A stretch of 64,000 nucleotides of DNA from the NCBI GenBank assembly GCA_020284085.1, contig JACEVL010000150.1:1333116-1397115 (forward strand), in the 5' to 3' direction. This DNA is from Aporrectodea caliginosa. Its lineage: Eukaryota; Annelida; Clitellata; Crassiclitellata; Lumbricidae. Shown here piece by piece: positions 1-10,841 of the stretch (the stretch's first letter is position 1; the number at the start of each line of letters is the position of its first letter). The notes under the pieces were generated by a model that worked only from the letters and a program-made list of their open reading frames with translations, was not told the DNA's origin and did no database searches. The position numbers were made by a program, and so were the translations under genes.

Positions 1-1182
1 AATTCAACAACTAAGCAGCCTTCATGATCTAATATTATCTTATCTTATCGACCTGATCTTATCTGAGAACTTTTATTTTGGAATGTAGACCTTATAATGT
101 TTGACATAACTCGATGGTCGTAGATGCATATATATCCAACAAATGAGACATTAAGGTCTGAACTCCGAATGCAGAGGTGAAAGGTCATCCTGATGTCATT
201 CTATCACTGCTTTATTCATATAGCGCCTTTTAAGCCTTTAACGTGCTTTTATACATGAGTCGTCTTTCTTTTGGATGCACATTGCACAGAAACATTGCAT
301 CTGGCTAAAGATCTCGATCGAATGTCATCTTGATTGGATCAATCTCTTATTTCTTTCATGGCTAACGAAACATCTTTCCTAGGGATAAGGTTGATGACGT
401 CTTATGGGTGTCAGAGCCGGTGAAGTCGACTTGACCCAACAATCTCACTTTTTAGGTGCAACATCATCACCCAGTGCGATGATTCGTAGTCTTTTAAGTC
501 GAAAGTTGTTTGATATTTCAATAAGTCGAGTCGTCATTTTATTTGAAGTCGTCGAGAGCAAGTCGACATCCCCTGAGTCATGGTAGAGTCAAGCGGGGTC
601 AGGTTGGTTGATCTACGTAATTCAAGAGTATCCCTTCACTTCAGAATCGATCCTAATGAATTTGACCCTTCGACCCCTCAGACCCCCCCCCCAACCCCTC
701 AACCCCCCCCCCCCCCCCGACCATGGCACTGGTCCTCGGTTCGACCTGCAGCGAAAGAAGGGTTAGCCTAATGCGTCACTGGTTAAGACCGTCTCCAAAT
801 CAAGATACCTTTTCTTCACACATTTCGCTCCAGACCATACATGTAGGTCACAGGTCACAGTTCTCCTACGCTGTAGCCATCCAATGACAACAAGGTGCTT
901 TGGCCCACGCTCCGAATATTTTTGTCGGCCTAATTGTTGCTGTATTTTGTGCTCTTCTGACAGGGACAGCGTATTCGTCACCTTCAGCAAAGGAATTTCA
1001 CACACATATTCTCGTATTCGTGTCAAAGGTTCATGAATATTTCTTCGAGTCGAACTTATCAAATAGGTCTAACAAGTGTATGTATATTTACATGTTTCTG
1101 CACACACACGTATATACATTAATACATATTTGTACATATGTATATATGGATACATATTTAAACCTGGGATGCTCGATACTAT
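1..1182. other. No gene recognised; AT-rich unique sequence
   Basis: I see no convincing coding exon here. There is a retroelement-like tail fragment near 218-235 (TATAGCGCC, - orientation) and a C-rich stretch at about 686-719. An open frame at 900-1301 looks like a signal peptide but has no ATG. Confidence 0.5.
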
Positions 1183-1400
1183 GTATAGTGGTTAGCGCGC
1201 TGGACTGTCAATCGAGAGGTCGGGGGTTCAAATCCCCACCAGGGCAGAAATATGGTTCGAGATTTCTGTTCCACCTGCGCCCACTCAGCTATAATGAGTA
1301 AACAGACCGTATACATTGTCGGTGAGAAGATGAGACGGCGAGGGAGAGGATTGACCACCCGCCCTCCTAAGCCGAGGTTAAGAAAATGAAGTCGCTGACA
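1183..1400 (+). repeat. tRNA-derived SINE, copy 1 (tRNA-Asp-like head)
   Basis: The head at about 1186-1247 has an A-box-like stretch (TAGTGGTTAGCGCG), an anticodon-arm-like hairpin with GTC in the loop, and a B-box (GGTTCAAATCC) inside a T-arm of four G-C pairs. The acceptor stem does not close, so this is not a working tRNA gene. The body at 1340-1370 carries GAGGGAGAGGATTGACCACC, which recurs in a second copy on the - strand near 55.4 kb, again downstream of a tRNA-like head. Together these support a dispersed SINE family. Confidence 0.65.
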
Positions 1401-1405
1401 CTTCA

Positions 1406-1880
1406 TACTCAAGCTTCAGCCAATACTTAACGCTGCTGCCCGTCTTATTGCTGGTCTCCCGAAGTTTGCTCACATATCTGTTTACATTCGGGAATCTCTC
1501 CACTGGATTCCTGGGCGTCAGCGGATTCAGTTCAAAATTCTAAAACTCATCTGCAAGTCTCTGCTCGGGGTAGCTCCTTGATACCTTCAGACCTTATGTG
1601 CCTCGGTCTCTTCACTCCCTATAGGAGCTCCGATCTCTAAAACTCATCTGCAAGTCTCTGCTCGGGGTAGCTCCTTGATACCTTCAGACCTTATGTGCCT
1701 CGGTCTCTTCACTCCCTATAGGAGCTCCGATCTCCGCATCTGCAAGTCCTGCGGGAGGCCTTCTGGTTGGCGGGGTAGCTCCCTTCATACCTTCAGACCT
1801 TATGTATCGGTCTCTTCACTCCCTATAGGAGCTCCGATCTCCGCTCGTCCACCTGAGGCCTTCTGGTTGGTCCTAGCATG
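1406..1880 (+). mobile_element. LINE reverse-transcriptase C-terminal fragment with internal tandem duplication
   Basis: Translation of 1406-1600 gives NAAARLIAGLPKFAHI and LHWIPGRQRIQFKI, the region after the palm domain in CR1/L2-type LINE reverse transcriptases. A stop interrupts the frame soon after. The segment from about 1543 to 1637 is then repeated in tandem, with a third partial copy to about 1860. A dead, 5'-truncated insertion. Confidence 0.7.
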
Positions 1881-2218
1881 CGCTGTATAGACTATAGGTT
1901 AGTCTAGACTAGGTTAGGATTGAGCAGTAGCATTTGTTGTTTGAAGAATCTTTTTCATTCTGTAACAATAACTATGGACACCATAACAAGGATTGTTTGA
2001 AGACATACTGTGTTAAATGATGAATAAAAAAAAATACTGTTAGATTAATGATTGATGAAACTATAGGGTGACCCTGCTAGCGGAACCTTATGTTCCTTTG
2101 GGTGTGCCTATTGACGCCGCTGCACATGAATGTCTAGATTGTGTTTGTATGTAATAGTATTATGGTGATCAACAAAAGTATTGATTGATTAATTGATTTA
2201 GTAAGTCTTGTTGTATAG

Positions 2219-2431
2219 TTAGTGGCCCAGATTATATTGCAATAAGTTAAATAAGGATAGATTAAGGAATGGTATGAAGTACTTGTGAGTAGCAGATGGG
2301 CTAGTCAAGATATTATGATACCTATATTTTTTGCTATTTTCAATAATGTGCTCAATGTGGTCCTTCCAAGTAATATGCTGGTCTATATAAATACCAAGGG
2401 ATATGGTCCAGTAGTGCACCTTCAACTATTG
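2219..2431 (-). mobile_element. LINE reverse-transcriptase fragment
   Basis: The - strand encodes SLGIYIDQHITWKDHIEHI, the 'LG..ID..L.W..HI' motif found after the YADD palm motif in non-LTR reverse transcriptases. Only about 70 codons remain. Confidence 0.6.
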
Positions 2432-2889
2432 TCCTCAAATGGCAACTTCCTAATGATTCCCCGAAGAGCTAAGAAGTCCAAAAAACATGTTTGTGGCCTA
2501 ATAATATTTAAGATCGTTCTGGTACGGTTGGAACGAGGGACATGCCCCACTGACTACCTGTCCAAGAAAGAACAAAATTAAGATTCTACTTTCTGAGGCG
2601 GGAACGCACCGACATACAGCAAAGAGCTTTATGTTCCAGAGTCCAGACCCAAGTCAACCGGGTCGGGCGATCACACGTTGCGCTCTGCATTGCGTTCTGT
2701 ACAAATAATGTTAACAATCATATTATGAATTAGATGGAATCGGGCGTTGAAGACAATTTTATTGATAGTTATCAAAGTCGTCAATATTAGAGAGAGAGAA
2801 CCATTGATGATGACGATTGTTATTAGAATTGTTTTCACCCGAGGCACATATGATCCCTCGAGCAGGATTGTAGAAATTAGGAAGAAATA

Positions 2890-2905
2890 ATTGTTATTAT
2901 TATTA

Positions 2906-2965
<60 letters not shown>

Positions 2966-3068
2966 TTTACTATTATTATTATTATTTTTTACCTCGAGGT
3001 ATCAAGGATCCCTCAGGATTTATGAAAAATTATTATTATTATTATTTTTTTTTAACCCGAGGTATATG

Positions 3069-3101
<33 letters not shown>

Positions 3102-3220
3102 TTTTTTTTTGCCCGAGGTATCAATGATCCCTCAGGCGATCCAAACAATATCCGGAGATGTTACTGATGGTGGTCTGGAACGGCAACTCACTCGGCAGTG
3201 TCTGGTAGGATAATTTTGCC

Positions 3221-3275
<55 letters not shown>
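2890..3275. repeat. (ATT)n microsatellite cluster with interspersed CCGAGGTAT units
   Basis: Four ATT/TTA runs (about 2890-2990, 3030-3050, 3068-3110, 3222-3275) are separated by short diverged units resembling CGAGGTATCAAGGATCCC. It looks like one compound repeat duplicated several times. Open frames here are repeat artefacts. Confidence 0.85.
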
Positions 3276-3276
<1 letters not shown>

Positions 3277-3895
3277 AAATCAGAGTTCTTAAAATCACGG
3301 TTCTTAAAATAACGGTTGATTATTTTTATTATTATTATCATTCTATTTTTCGTTTCATTGTTATTGTTACGACGATGTCGACAACGACGACTGCGATAAC
3401 GATATCGACAAAGAAATTGATCGTGATGACGATCTATTAATTCATTATTTAGGAGAGTTCACATAGCGCAGTTCTGAGATAATGTACACAAGACGTACAG
3501 ACCAGATGGTGTTTACTCTTTGGCTATCAACATAGCAAAGACCAGGCGCGTATACTCTGCATGGCGCTGAAATGCATAAAACATGTGGATGTATGTGAGA
3601 TACAACAATGCGGCATTTTGTATGCATGGCTAACGACTGGTTCGTGCCAAGAGACGATGGCCACAAACCATACAAGTTCTTAGGTCTCTCTGTCCGTCTT
3701 TCTCCGTCTATGTGTCTCCGTCTGTATACCTGTCTCTCTCTTCATCTCTGTGTGTTCCCGTATTTATGTGTAGCGCTAGTTGGAGTCACGACGCTTATCC
3801 GATACAACGCTCTTGGTCACGATCTTCTGGCTTCAATGCTTCGAAATGCATTTCTACGTATTATAAATATTAGGCCTATACATGTATTATACATG

Positions 3896-3899
<4 letters not shown>

Positions 3900-3951
<52 letters not shown>
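3900..3951. repeat. (TA)n microsatellite
   Basis: An uninterrupted TA run of about 50 bases. The flanks to 4410 are AT-rich with no coding signal. Confidence 0.9.
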
Positions 3952-3954
<3 letters not shown>

Positions 3955-4414
3955 CAGCCTCTCTCTATCGTCTTGAATGGTTTTCATATTCTCCATCATA
4001 TTCTCTATGAATATATAAGTATATATATGCATGCATATATACACATACATGTACACATCAATGTATATAAACATTGTATGTTATGCGTTTACATGTAAAT
4101 ATGCATAGCAAATATATAGAGATGCTCCGTAGCCTACATATATTGGTGTATATAGACAAAATGTAGCATATTTCTGTAACTCGTAAAACTCTTCATGTAT
4201 ACCAGTTTCTTAGACTTTAATTTATGTAACATGGGAACGCCAACTCAAATATTCACCTGCCAGGCTACTCGTTGCCTTCCATGTATATGTGCATACATGT
4301 ATACCAATACCAGCGTAAAGTAAGATAAAAGTCTTTGCTATAAACTATATCCATGTACACGAATATGGTGCCTTGCTGTAAGTCATGTCTATATATTGGT
4401 GTATATATATGTAA

Positions 4415-5340
4415 GACTTAACTCATTCCCTACTCTATCATTTCAATACATTCCCATGTCATGCCATGCCATACTATGCCATGTCATGGTATATCATTCC
4501 ATAATATTCCAAGAGTCTTGGAATATTATGGAACTAGATGTTTACCCGTCCTAAGACGGTTAAGTTTAGCGTGCTCGTGCGGGCCACCTCAGCGCTCCCC
4601 GCTTTTCTCCACTTCCCTTTCCTTTGCTCTACTTTTCCCCTCCAGTTCCACTCCCCCACCCATTTCTCCTGCCTTCTCCCCTTCCCGTTTCATAACCTCT
4701 CATTCCTGTTTTCCCTCCCATCCTTTACCAAATATTCTACCCTCCCCACCCCTTCTCTAGCCATCCCATCATACTGCCCTTCCTTTTTCCTCTTAATCAC
4801 CTTCATTCCTTCTCCACTCACACTCCAACTGCACCTTCATACCCCTCTAGCCATTCCCTTCCACCTCCCACTTCCCCTTTCGTCCTTCCCTCCCCTCCTC
4901 CTCTCCTCATTCCCTCCAACTCCCACTCACTCTTCCGGCCCTCATCTCTCCCTCCTACCACCAACCATCCGACGGGCCTCCGTCCATGAACGCCTGTATA
5001 ATAGCTATGCTCCGCCCGTTGTTGAGAAATATATTGTGTTGCTATAACAACGTTTTCCTTGTGTGACGTCACAATATTAAACAGAAGGCCATACCCATCC
5101 CCATATAGAAATGTCGAAGGACCCACACGTCATAATCTCGCGTTGCCATGACAACGTATTGTCTCTGGCGAAAACGGCATAACATGCAAACGGCGTAACA
5201 TCACGCACAGACATAGTCACCCAGGCGCAGAGATTTCTGTGCGTTTATATATTATTAATAATATACCATGACATGGCATAGTATGGCATGGTATGACATG
5301 GGAATGTATTGAAATGATATAGTAGGGAATGAGTCAAGTC
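4415..5340. mobile_element. 926-bp element with 80-bp terminal inverted repeats
   Basis: Positions 4415-4494 and 5261-5340 are reverse complements with about 3 mismatches in 80 (outer tip GACTTRACTCATTCCC). Each end is flanked directly by ATGTAA, which could be a 6-bp target duplication, although the right flank is itself a TGTAA microsatellite. The interior holds a long C/T-rich tract (about 4566-4970) and no protein I recognise. It may be a foldback or MITE-like element. The arms are built from degenerate ATGCC/ATGTC units, so a local inverted duplication is the alternative. Confidence 0.55.
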
Positions 5341-5374
5341 ATGTAATGTAATGTAATGTAATGTAATGTAATTA

Positions 5375-6494
5375 GCAACTTCTATTGCGCCGGTGTCTAA
5401 TGCACAAGGCATCAACCGATGGCGCATCAAAACAATCCGTAATCAGGTCAACATCCAGAAGATCAGTCCGTAAGAGACAGAGAGGCAGCCTAAGGTGGAT
5501 AAGCAATTTGAAAGAGGTAAGTTTTCAGCCGAGAACGAAACGACACAAGCGACTGAGCACAGCGCACAGATACAGGAAGAGAGTTCCAAAAGGCAGGCCC
5601 AGCAACCGAAAAAGCTCGTTCACCGAGAACAGTTCTTGATTTAGGTATGACCAGACAAAGACAATCAGATGACCTCATTGAATAATGATAAGTCAGAGGA
5701 ATAAGAACAGATTTTAAATATTGTGGTTGGCTAGAGTTCAAAGTTTTATAAACTATGAGCCCCAGTTTGAAACGAATTCTTTCATGAACAGGAAGCCAAT
5801 GCAGAGATTTAAGCAGAGGGGTTATATATGTTCATATTTGGATGTATTAGTTATGGCTCTAGCCAAAGAGTTCTGAACCCTCTGCAGCTTCAGTATGTTT
5901 GATTTATTGATACCAGTAAGAAGTGAGTTACAATAGTCTAGGCGACTGGAAACCAATGCATTTGCCAGAGATATTCTTGCAGACATGGGCACATAACGCC
6001 TAATTCTGCGTATATCACGAATGAACATATAGGATGCCTTACAAATACTGTTTACATGGCCAGTGAGAGACATGGTAGAATTAAAGACAACGCCTAAGTT
6101 GCGTGCAGCATCGGCCAGCTCAACAATTGAGTCACCCAGTTTCAATGACTTAAGCCCATCAAATTTCTTAAGTTGCTGTGGAGTGCCAAGTAACAGAAAT
6201 TCAGTCTTTGATGGGTTAAGAAGGAGTTTATTGGATGCCATCCAGGACTGTACTTCATCAAAGACAGCAGACAACAGCTGTACAGATGAGTCACATAACA
6301 GACTGTCAAATGAAATGTAAATTTGAGTGTCATCAGCATAGAAATGGTATTTCAGCATATGATTATCAAGCAATGCTCCTAATGGTGTGGTGTATAATGT
6401 AAACAAAAGAGGGCCAAGCACTGATCCCTGTGGTACACCGCAAGTCAACAAAGCATCGGATGAATAATTACCATTTAAATACACTGATGTCATG
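5375..6494 (-). mobile_element. 5'-truncated LINE, CR1/L2-like reverse transcriptase
   Basis: On the - strand 6493-5822 encodes the palm and thumb of a reverse transcriptase: [13 protein letters not shown], then [12 protein letters not shown] (catalytic YADD), then [16 protein letters not shown]. After a 2-base shift in an ATATATA run the frame resumes with LKSLHWLPVHERIRFKLGL and [14 protein letters not shown] and ends near 5490. The 3' end is a GGCGCAATAGAAGTTG tail followed by (ATTAC)n. The upstream part (endonuclease, ORF1) is missing. One frameshift and otherwise good conservation suggest a fairly recent, dead insertion. Confidence 0.85.
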
Positions 6495-6730
6495 GTATGG
6501 TATTACATTGCACGATGTGGCATGATTTGGAATCGTCATCGTAATCCTAAACTCGAAACTTCTATATACAGCGCCCACAAAAGCGAAGTCGCGAGAACCA
6601 GGAATGCTATGGTATGGAATGATATGGCAGGGTGTTGCTTTGTATTGCATGGTGTAATGGTATATAGTGGTATGCTATGGAACGTTACTACATGGTATGA
6701 CATGGCATGATGTAGTATGGAATGGAATGG
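6488..6730. repeat. Degenerate ATGGT/ATGGC minisatellite
   Basis: Irregular pentamer-like units (ATGGT, ATGGC, ATGGA) dominate this stretch, which flanks the 5' truncation point of the LINE. Confidence 0.6.
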
Positions 6731-7096
6731 CGTGGACAGGCATGGTATGCGTCAATCTGCATGTGCTTCGGTGGACAATGTGGTCATCACGACAGTTCTT
6801 ATAACTTCTGTGAAGCCCAATTTAGGAGAATTGTCGGTTTCTAATGTTTAGAGGAAGAAGTCGTGTTCGTCCAATTAAAATTATTAGACCAACTTTGCGT
6901 CAGAGATATCAAGTGAATAAGTATGTGATGATTCGTGTCATCTATAAATAATCGGATCCAAGAATTATGTTCTCTTCTGGTGAATGATGCATGATGAGAG
7001 GATTCATGCAGTCCACTAACCCACGTCTTCCACTCGGTTCTATGCTTGTATGATTGCACGCACATAATTATGTCTGTATGCATTTCTGTATATTTG

Positions 7097-7158
7097 TATG
7101 TATGGAGGTAGGTATGTATGTATGTACATGTATGTATGTATGTATGCATGTATGTATG

Positions 7159-7191
<33 letters not shown>

Positions 7192-7452
7192 GTATGTATG
7201 TATGTATGTATGTATGTATGTATGTATGTATGTATGTATGTATGTATGTATGTATGTATGTATGTATGTATGTATGTATGTATGTATGTATGTATGTATG
7301 TATGTATGTATGTATGTATGTATGTATGTATGTATGTATGTATGTATGTATGTATGTATGTATGTATGTATGTATGTATGTATGTATGTATGTATGTATG
7401 TATGTATGTATGTATGTATGTATGTATGTATGTATGTATGTATGTATGTATG

Positions 7453-7483
<31 letters not shown>

Positions 7484-7494
7484 CTATGTATGTG
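7097..7494. repeat. (TATG)n microsatellite, about 400 bp
   Basis: Nearly perfect TATG/GTAT repeats with a few interruptions at the edges. The open frames on both strands (MYVC and HTYI repeats) are artefacts of a 4-base unit that lacks stop codons. Confidence 0.97.
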
Positions 7495-7915
7495 ACATGT
7501 ATGTATGTATGCATGTATGACTATGTGTATGCTTTCGGTTGACCTGATTATGTGTGTGGTTCGACTCTCGTGGGTGGTTTAACTGTGTGGGGACTTTACG
7601 CAATCCACGCGCACAATTGCTCTGCAATATAATTGCTGCTGCACCGCCGAGCCGTGTGTACTTCTGAGCTTAGGAAGAAGGGCGGTATCAAAGGCAGTTG
7701 TATTGTATACTGTATATATGTGTATGTATGTGTGTATGTACTGGTAATTAAGTACGATTGTGTGCATACATGAGTGCATTTAGTTGTATGCATATGTGCG
7801 TATGTAAGTAAATATGAATATTTGTATGCATGTATTTAATATGTATGTAGGTCCTCAGATGTCCATGTAGTGCCCATGACTATCCCATTAATGGCTCGAA
7901 ATCACTTTATACGAC

Positions 7916-7990
7916 ACTTCTACTGCATATTTTGCCCAACCTTCTACTGAATATTTTGCCCCACCTTCTACTGAATATTTTGCAGCACCT
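7916..7990. repeat. Short tandem repeat, about 25-bp unit, three copies
   Basis: Three copies of a unit resembling CTTCTACTGAATATTTTGCC. The surrounding 7500-8450 has no recognised gene. Confidence 0.7.
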
Positions 7991-8463
7991 TGCCTTACCA
8001 TACATGTTACCATACCATCCTACCTTCCATAGCATACCTTACGTTACATCTACTTCGTCTGTGTCAATAGACCTCTGCAGGCAAAGGAGGCCCTTCGGTG
8101 AAGTCTGTTTGCCATTAGCAGCTAACGTTTTCTAAGCCTTCTTCTTCTTCTGCTCGACGCCTCCAAAAGCCGCATAAAACACGCACCACTTAGGCCTGCG
8201 TCGTCGTCTTCGTCGTCGGCCTACTCAAGTCGTAGGCCTACGAACTGACCCGTAACGGACACAAAGGCAGGCGGCTGTGGCGTACCGATACGCGTGACTG
8301 CTCGGCAACCCGTCCCCCAGATTTCTCAACTGGCCTGAGTCGACGGAATTGTTTTCGCCAAATTAGCCTGACACGGTGTCAGCGAACTAAGCGCCGTGGT
8401 CTCAGAGGTATCGTGGGCGGATGGAGACGACGCATTGGATTCCAGAGAACTGTCGATGCGGAT

Positions 8464-8474
8464 TATATATAAAG
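8464..8474 (+). promoter_or_regulatory. TATA box of the VWA/EGF gene (candidate core promoter)
   Basis: TATATATAAAG lies about 325 bases upstream of the predicted start codon. Transcription would begin near 8495. From there to 8790 I find no ATG, so the first AUG of such a transcript is the signal-peptide start at 8790. The leader ends in a pyrimidine-rich tract at about 8731-8780. This is inferred from position and consensus only. Confidence 0.5.
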
Positions 8475-8789
8475 CCGGACAGCTGATTTCCGGGAGTTTA
8501 AGTTCAGATTCGCGTTCAGTCCGTCGTGGTAAGGGTGCACTAGAGAATAGCAATACAACAGTACTAGACAGGAGCTCAGTGTTCAGTCTGCAGTGCAACG
8601 GAAAGGGCGTGTACCGTTTAATCTCTCTCGCTTCAAGGGATCCGATTTAACCGGCTGTTTCGGATATTCCGGGGTACATTTCGATTCGACCCCTTTGGGT
8701 CGGTAATATAATTTGGACGCAACGAGGATTATTCTCTTTCTTTCTCTCTGTCGTTCTCGTTCTCCCCGTCTCTGTCTCTCTCCCGAGAG

Positions 8790-8877
8790 ATGGTGTCGAA
8801 CTGGATTCTTTGGAGCATCGCTGTCCTCCTCAGCTTGCCGCTCTGCCAGGGCCAGATTACGCCGATCAAGAGCGAAA
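8790..8877 (+). CDS. VWA gene exon 1: signal peptide
   Basis: Starts [20 protein letters not shown], a classical secretion signal (hydrophobic core [12 protein letters not shown], likely cleavage after CQG). The exon ends at a strong GTAAGT donor in phase 1. The ATG is the first one downstream of the TATA box. Confidence 0.85.
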
Positions 8878-10652
8878 GTAAGTCAGTGCTTCAGCCAGTT
8901 GTATTCGCTTGTATACGTTAGACAGTGCTTATAAGTAGGTCAGAGTCCCAATAGTTACAAACACTTCGCAACACATTTTATCACATGAATGGATGCATGT
9001 ATATGAATGGATGTGTATGCTATGCGTGTTTTTGTGCGTATGGGTGCACACACGTATGTATGCATGTATGTACGAGTGTATGTGTATTTATGTATGTATG
9101 TATGTATGAACGTATGTAGACCTATGTATGTATACATGCAAATCTCATGCATGCAAGTATCTAGATATATTTATATCGGCTCCGTGTTAAGTTATTACGA
9201 ATTTTAAGTTAGCTAAAAGACACCAAAATAGTTTGATTTTAAGTATCACTTTTTAGAACTAGGCAAATAGCCTATATAGATTAAGTTTTAACTTGTTTTT
9301 ATTCAGATGTGTCTAGGCGACTTGTTAAAATCGAACTAAGAGGCTAACTGAAAAACCAACCCTACGAAGATTGTCTGCTATAAGTGACCTTAACTTACAT
9401 CAACCTACCTTTGCCTTTGCCTTGTCTTACCTGACCGTATCTTACTATACTACCTACCTTACCTTAACTTACATTAACGTATACTTTTCCATGCCATACC
9501 TTACCATACTTTAACTACCATATCTTACATAGGCTATAGCCTTGTCTTATACCTTATAATTATATTAGCCTACTTAACCTTGCATTAGCTTACCTGGTCG
9601 TATCTTATCTTACCTTCCTTTACCATGCATTTGCTTTGCCACGACTTCGATGTGTTAAGGTTAGATACATAAATGGTATGGAGAGACTCTGAGAGGTAAG
9701 TTGAGGTACCCATATGAACGTCTAGTTACATATCACTAGGTTACGTCGCATTTCTTTATTTAGGATGTTTACGCTCTGTCTCTTGGGTTGTTTTCGGCAA
9801 CACCTTTTAAAAAAAGAACAGCTAGTAGACAATAGTCACAGCTGATTTGCAGCTTCGAAACACGCAGCTACCACCTTCCCTCTGCCACCTCCCATAGCAG
9901 AGGCCATAATCAGTGCTTCGTAACCATCGGACAATTAGGCCTATTGCCTATTCGTGTGCAGCCAGCTGAAAGCTTGAACTTTTATATCAGCAGGAAACTT
10001 CTTACATGCAACACTTAAGAAAGTTTCTATAGATCGTCACTGACACTTAATCATTACTGTTGCTGTTGTTGTTGTCTGTTGTTGTTGTTGTTGTTATTGT
10101 TATTGTCGTCGTCAGTTGGAAGCAATTATTTAGAATGGACCAAATATTGTTTATTAAGAACGGATCTGATGGTAGTTTGTTTTGCCAGGCCTCGGAGGCT
10201 TCTGTTGAGATTTCTTTGAACAGACGCTATATAAATGTAATGACGGTAAGGACGTTGTCGTTGCTGTAATTATTGCTGTAGTTGTTATAGATTATGCTAA
10301 TGATGATGACGACGATGATGATAATAATATAGGTGATGATGAAGTTGATGATGATAAATACTTAAAGACGCCATAATAAATGTTCAAATCCATGCATACA
10401 TGTAGACAACAGCGATGACGACGACAACGATGATGACGACGACAACGATAATGGCGAAGATGGTCTTAACCGATACAAGCCTTAAAAAATGCCTCCAAAA
10501 TACAGACTCTTTCTTTAAGTCTGCGGTAGTGTACGAGACCGCAGACAGATGCCCTTTGAGAGCCTTTCAACCGTATATCAAAGCCGAATAAAAGACTGTC
10601 TGTTTTGTGCCCCATTCCTATATATACATATATATAGTTATATATCTATCTG

Positions 10653-10710
<58 letters not shown>

Positions 10711-10782
10711 AAAGCCATAAAAAGTACTTATATTGTTACCTCTGTGCTTATATAAACGGGTGCATATAAGCAGATATGTTTG

Positions 10783-10841
<59 letters not shown>

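Noticed and set aside
1186..1256. Functional tRNA-Asp gene
   Set aside because: The acceptor stem does not pair and the anticodon stem has a mismatch; the following body recurs at 55 kb, so it is a SINE head.
900..1301. Open frame resembling a signal peptide (FVGLIVAVFCALLTGTAYSS)
   Set aside because: No ATG starts it (the frame opens at TTG), no splice structure supports it, and its 3' half runs into the SINE head.
4538..5047. 169-codon open frame
   Set aside because: It is the translation of a C/T-rich tract inside an inverted-repeat element and is Pro/Ser/Leu-only low complexity.
7054..7542. Open frames on both strands in the TATG run
   Set aside because: A 4-base repeat without stop codons; no splice or start context.
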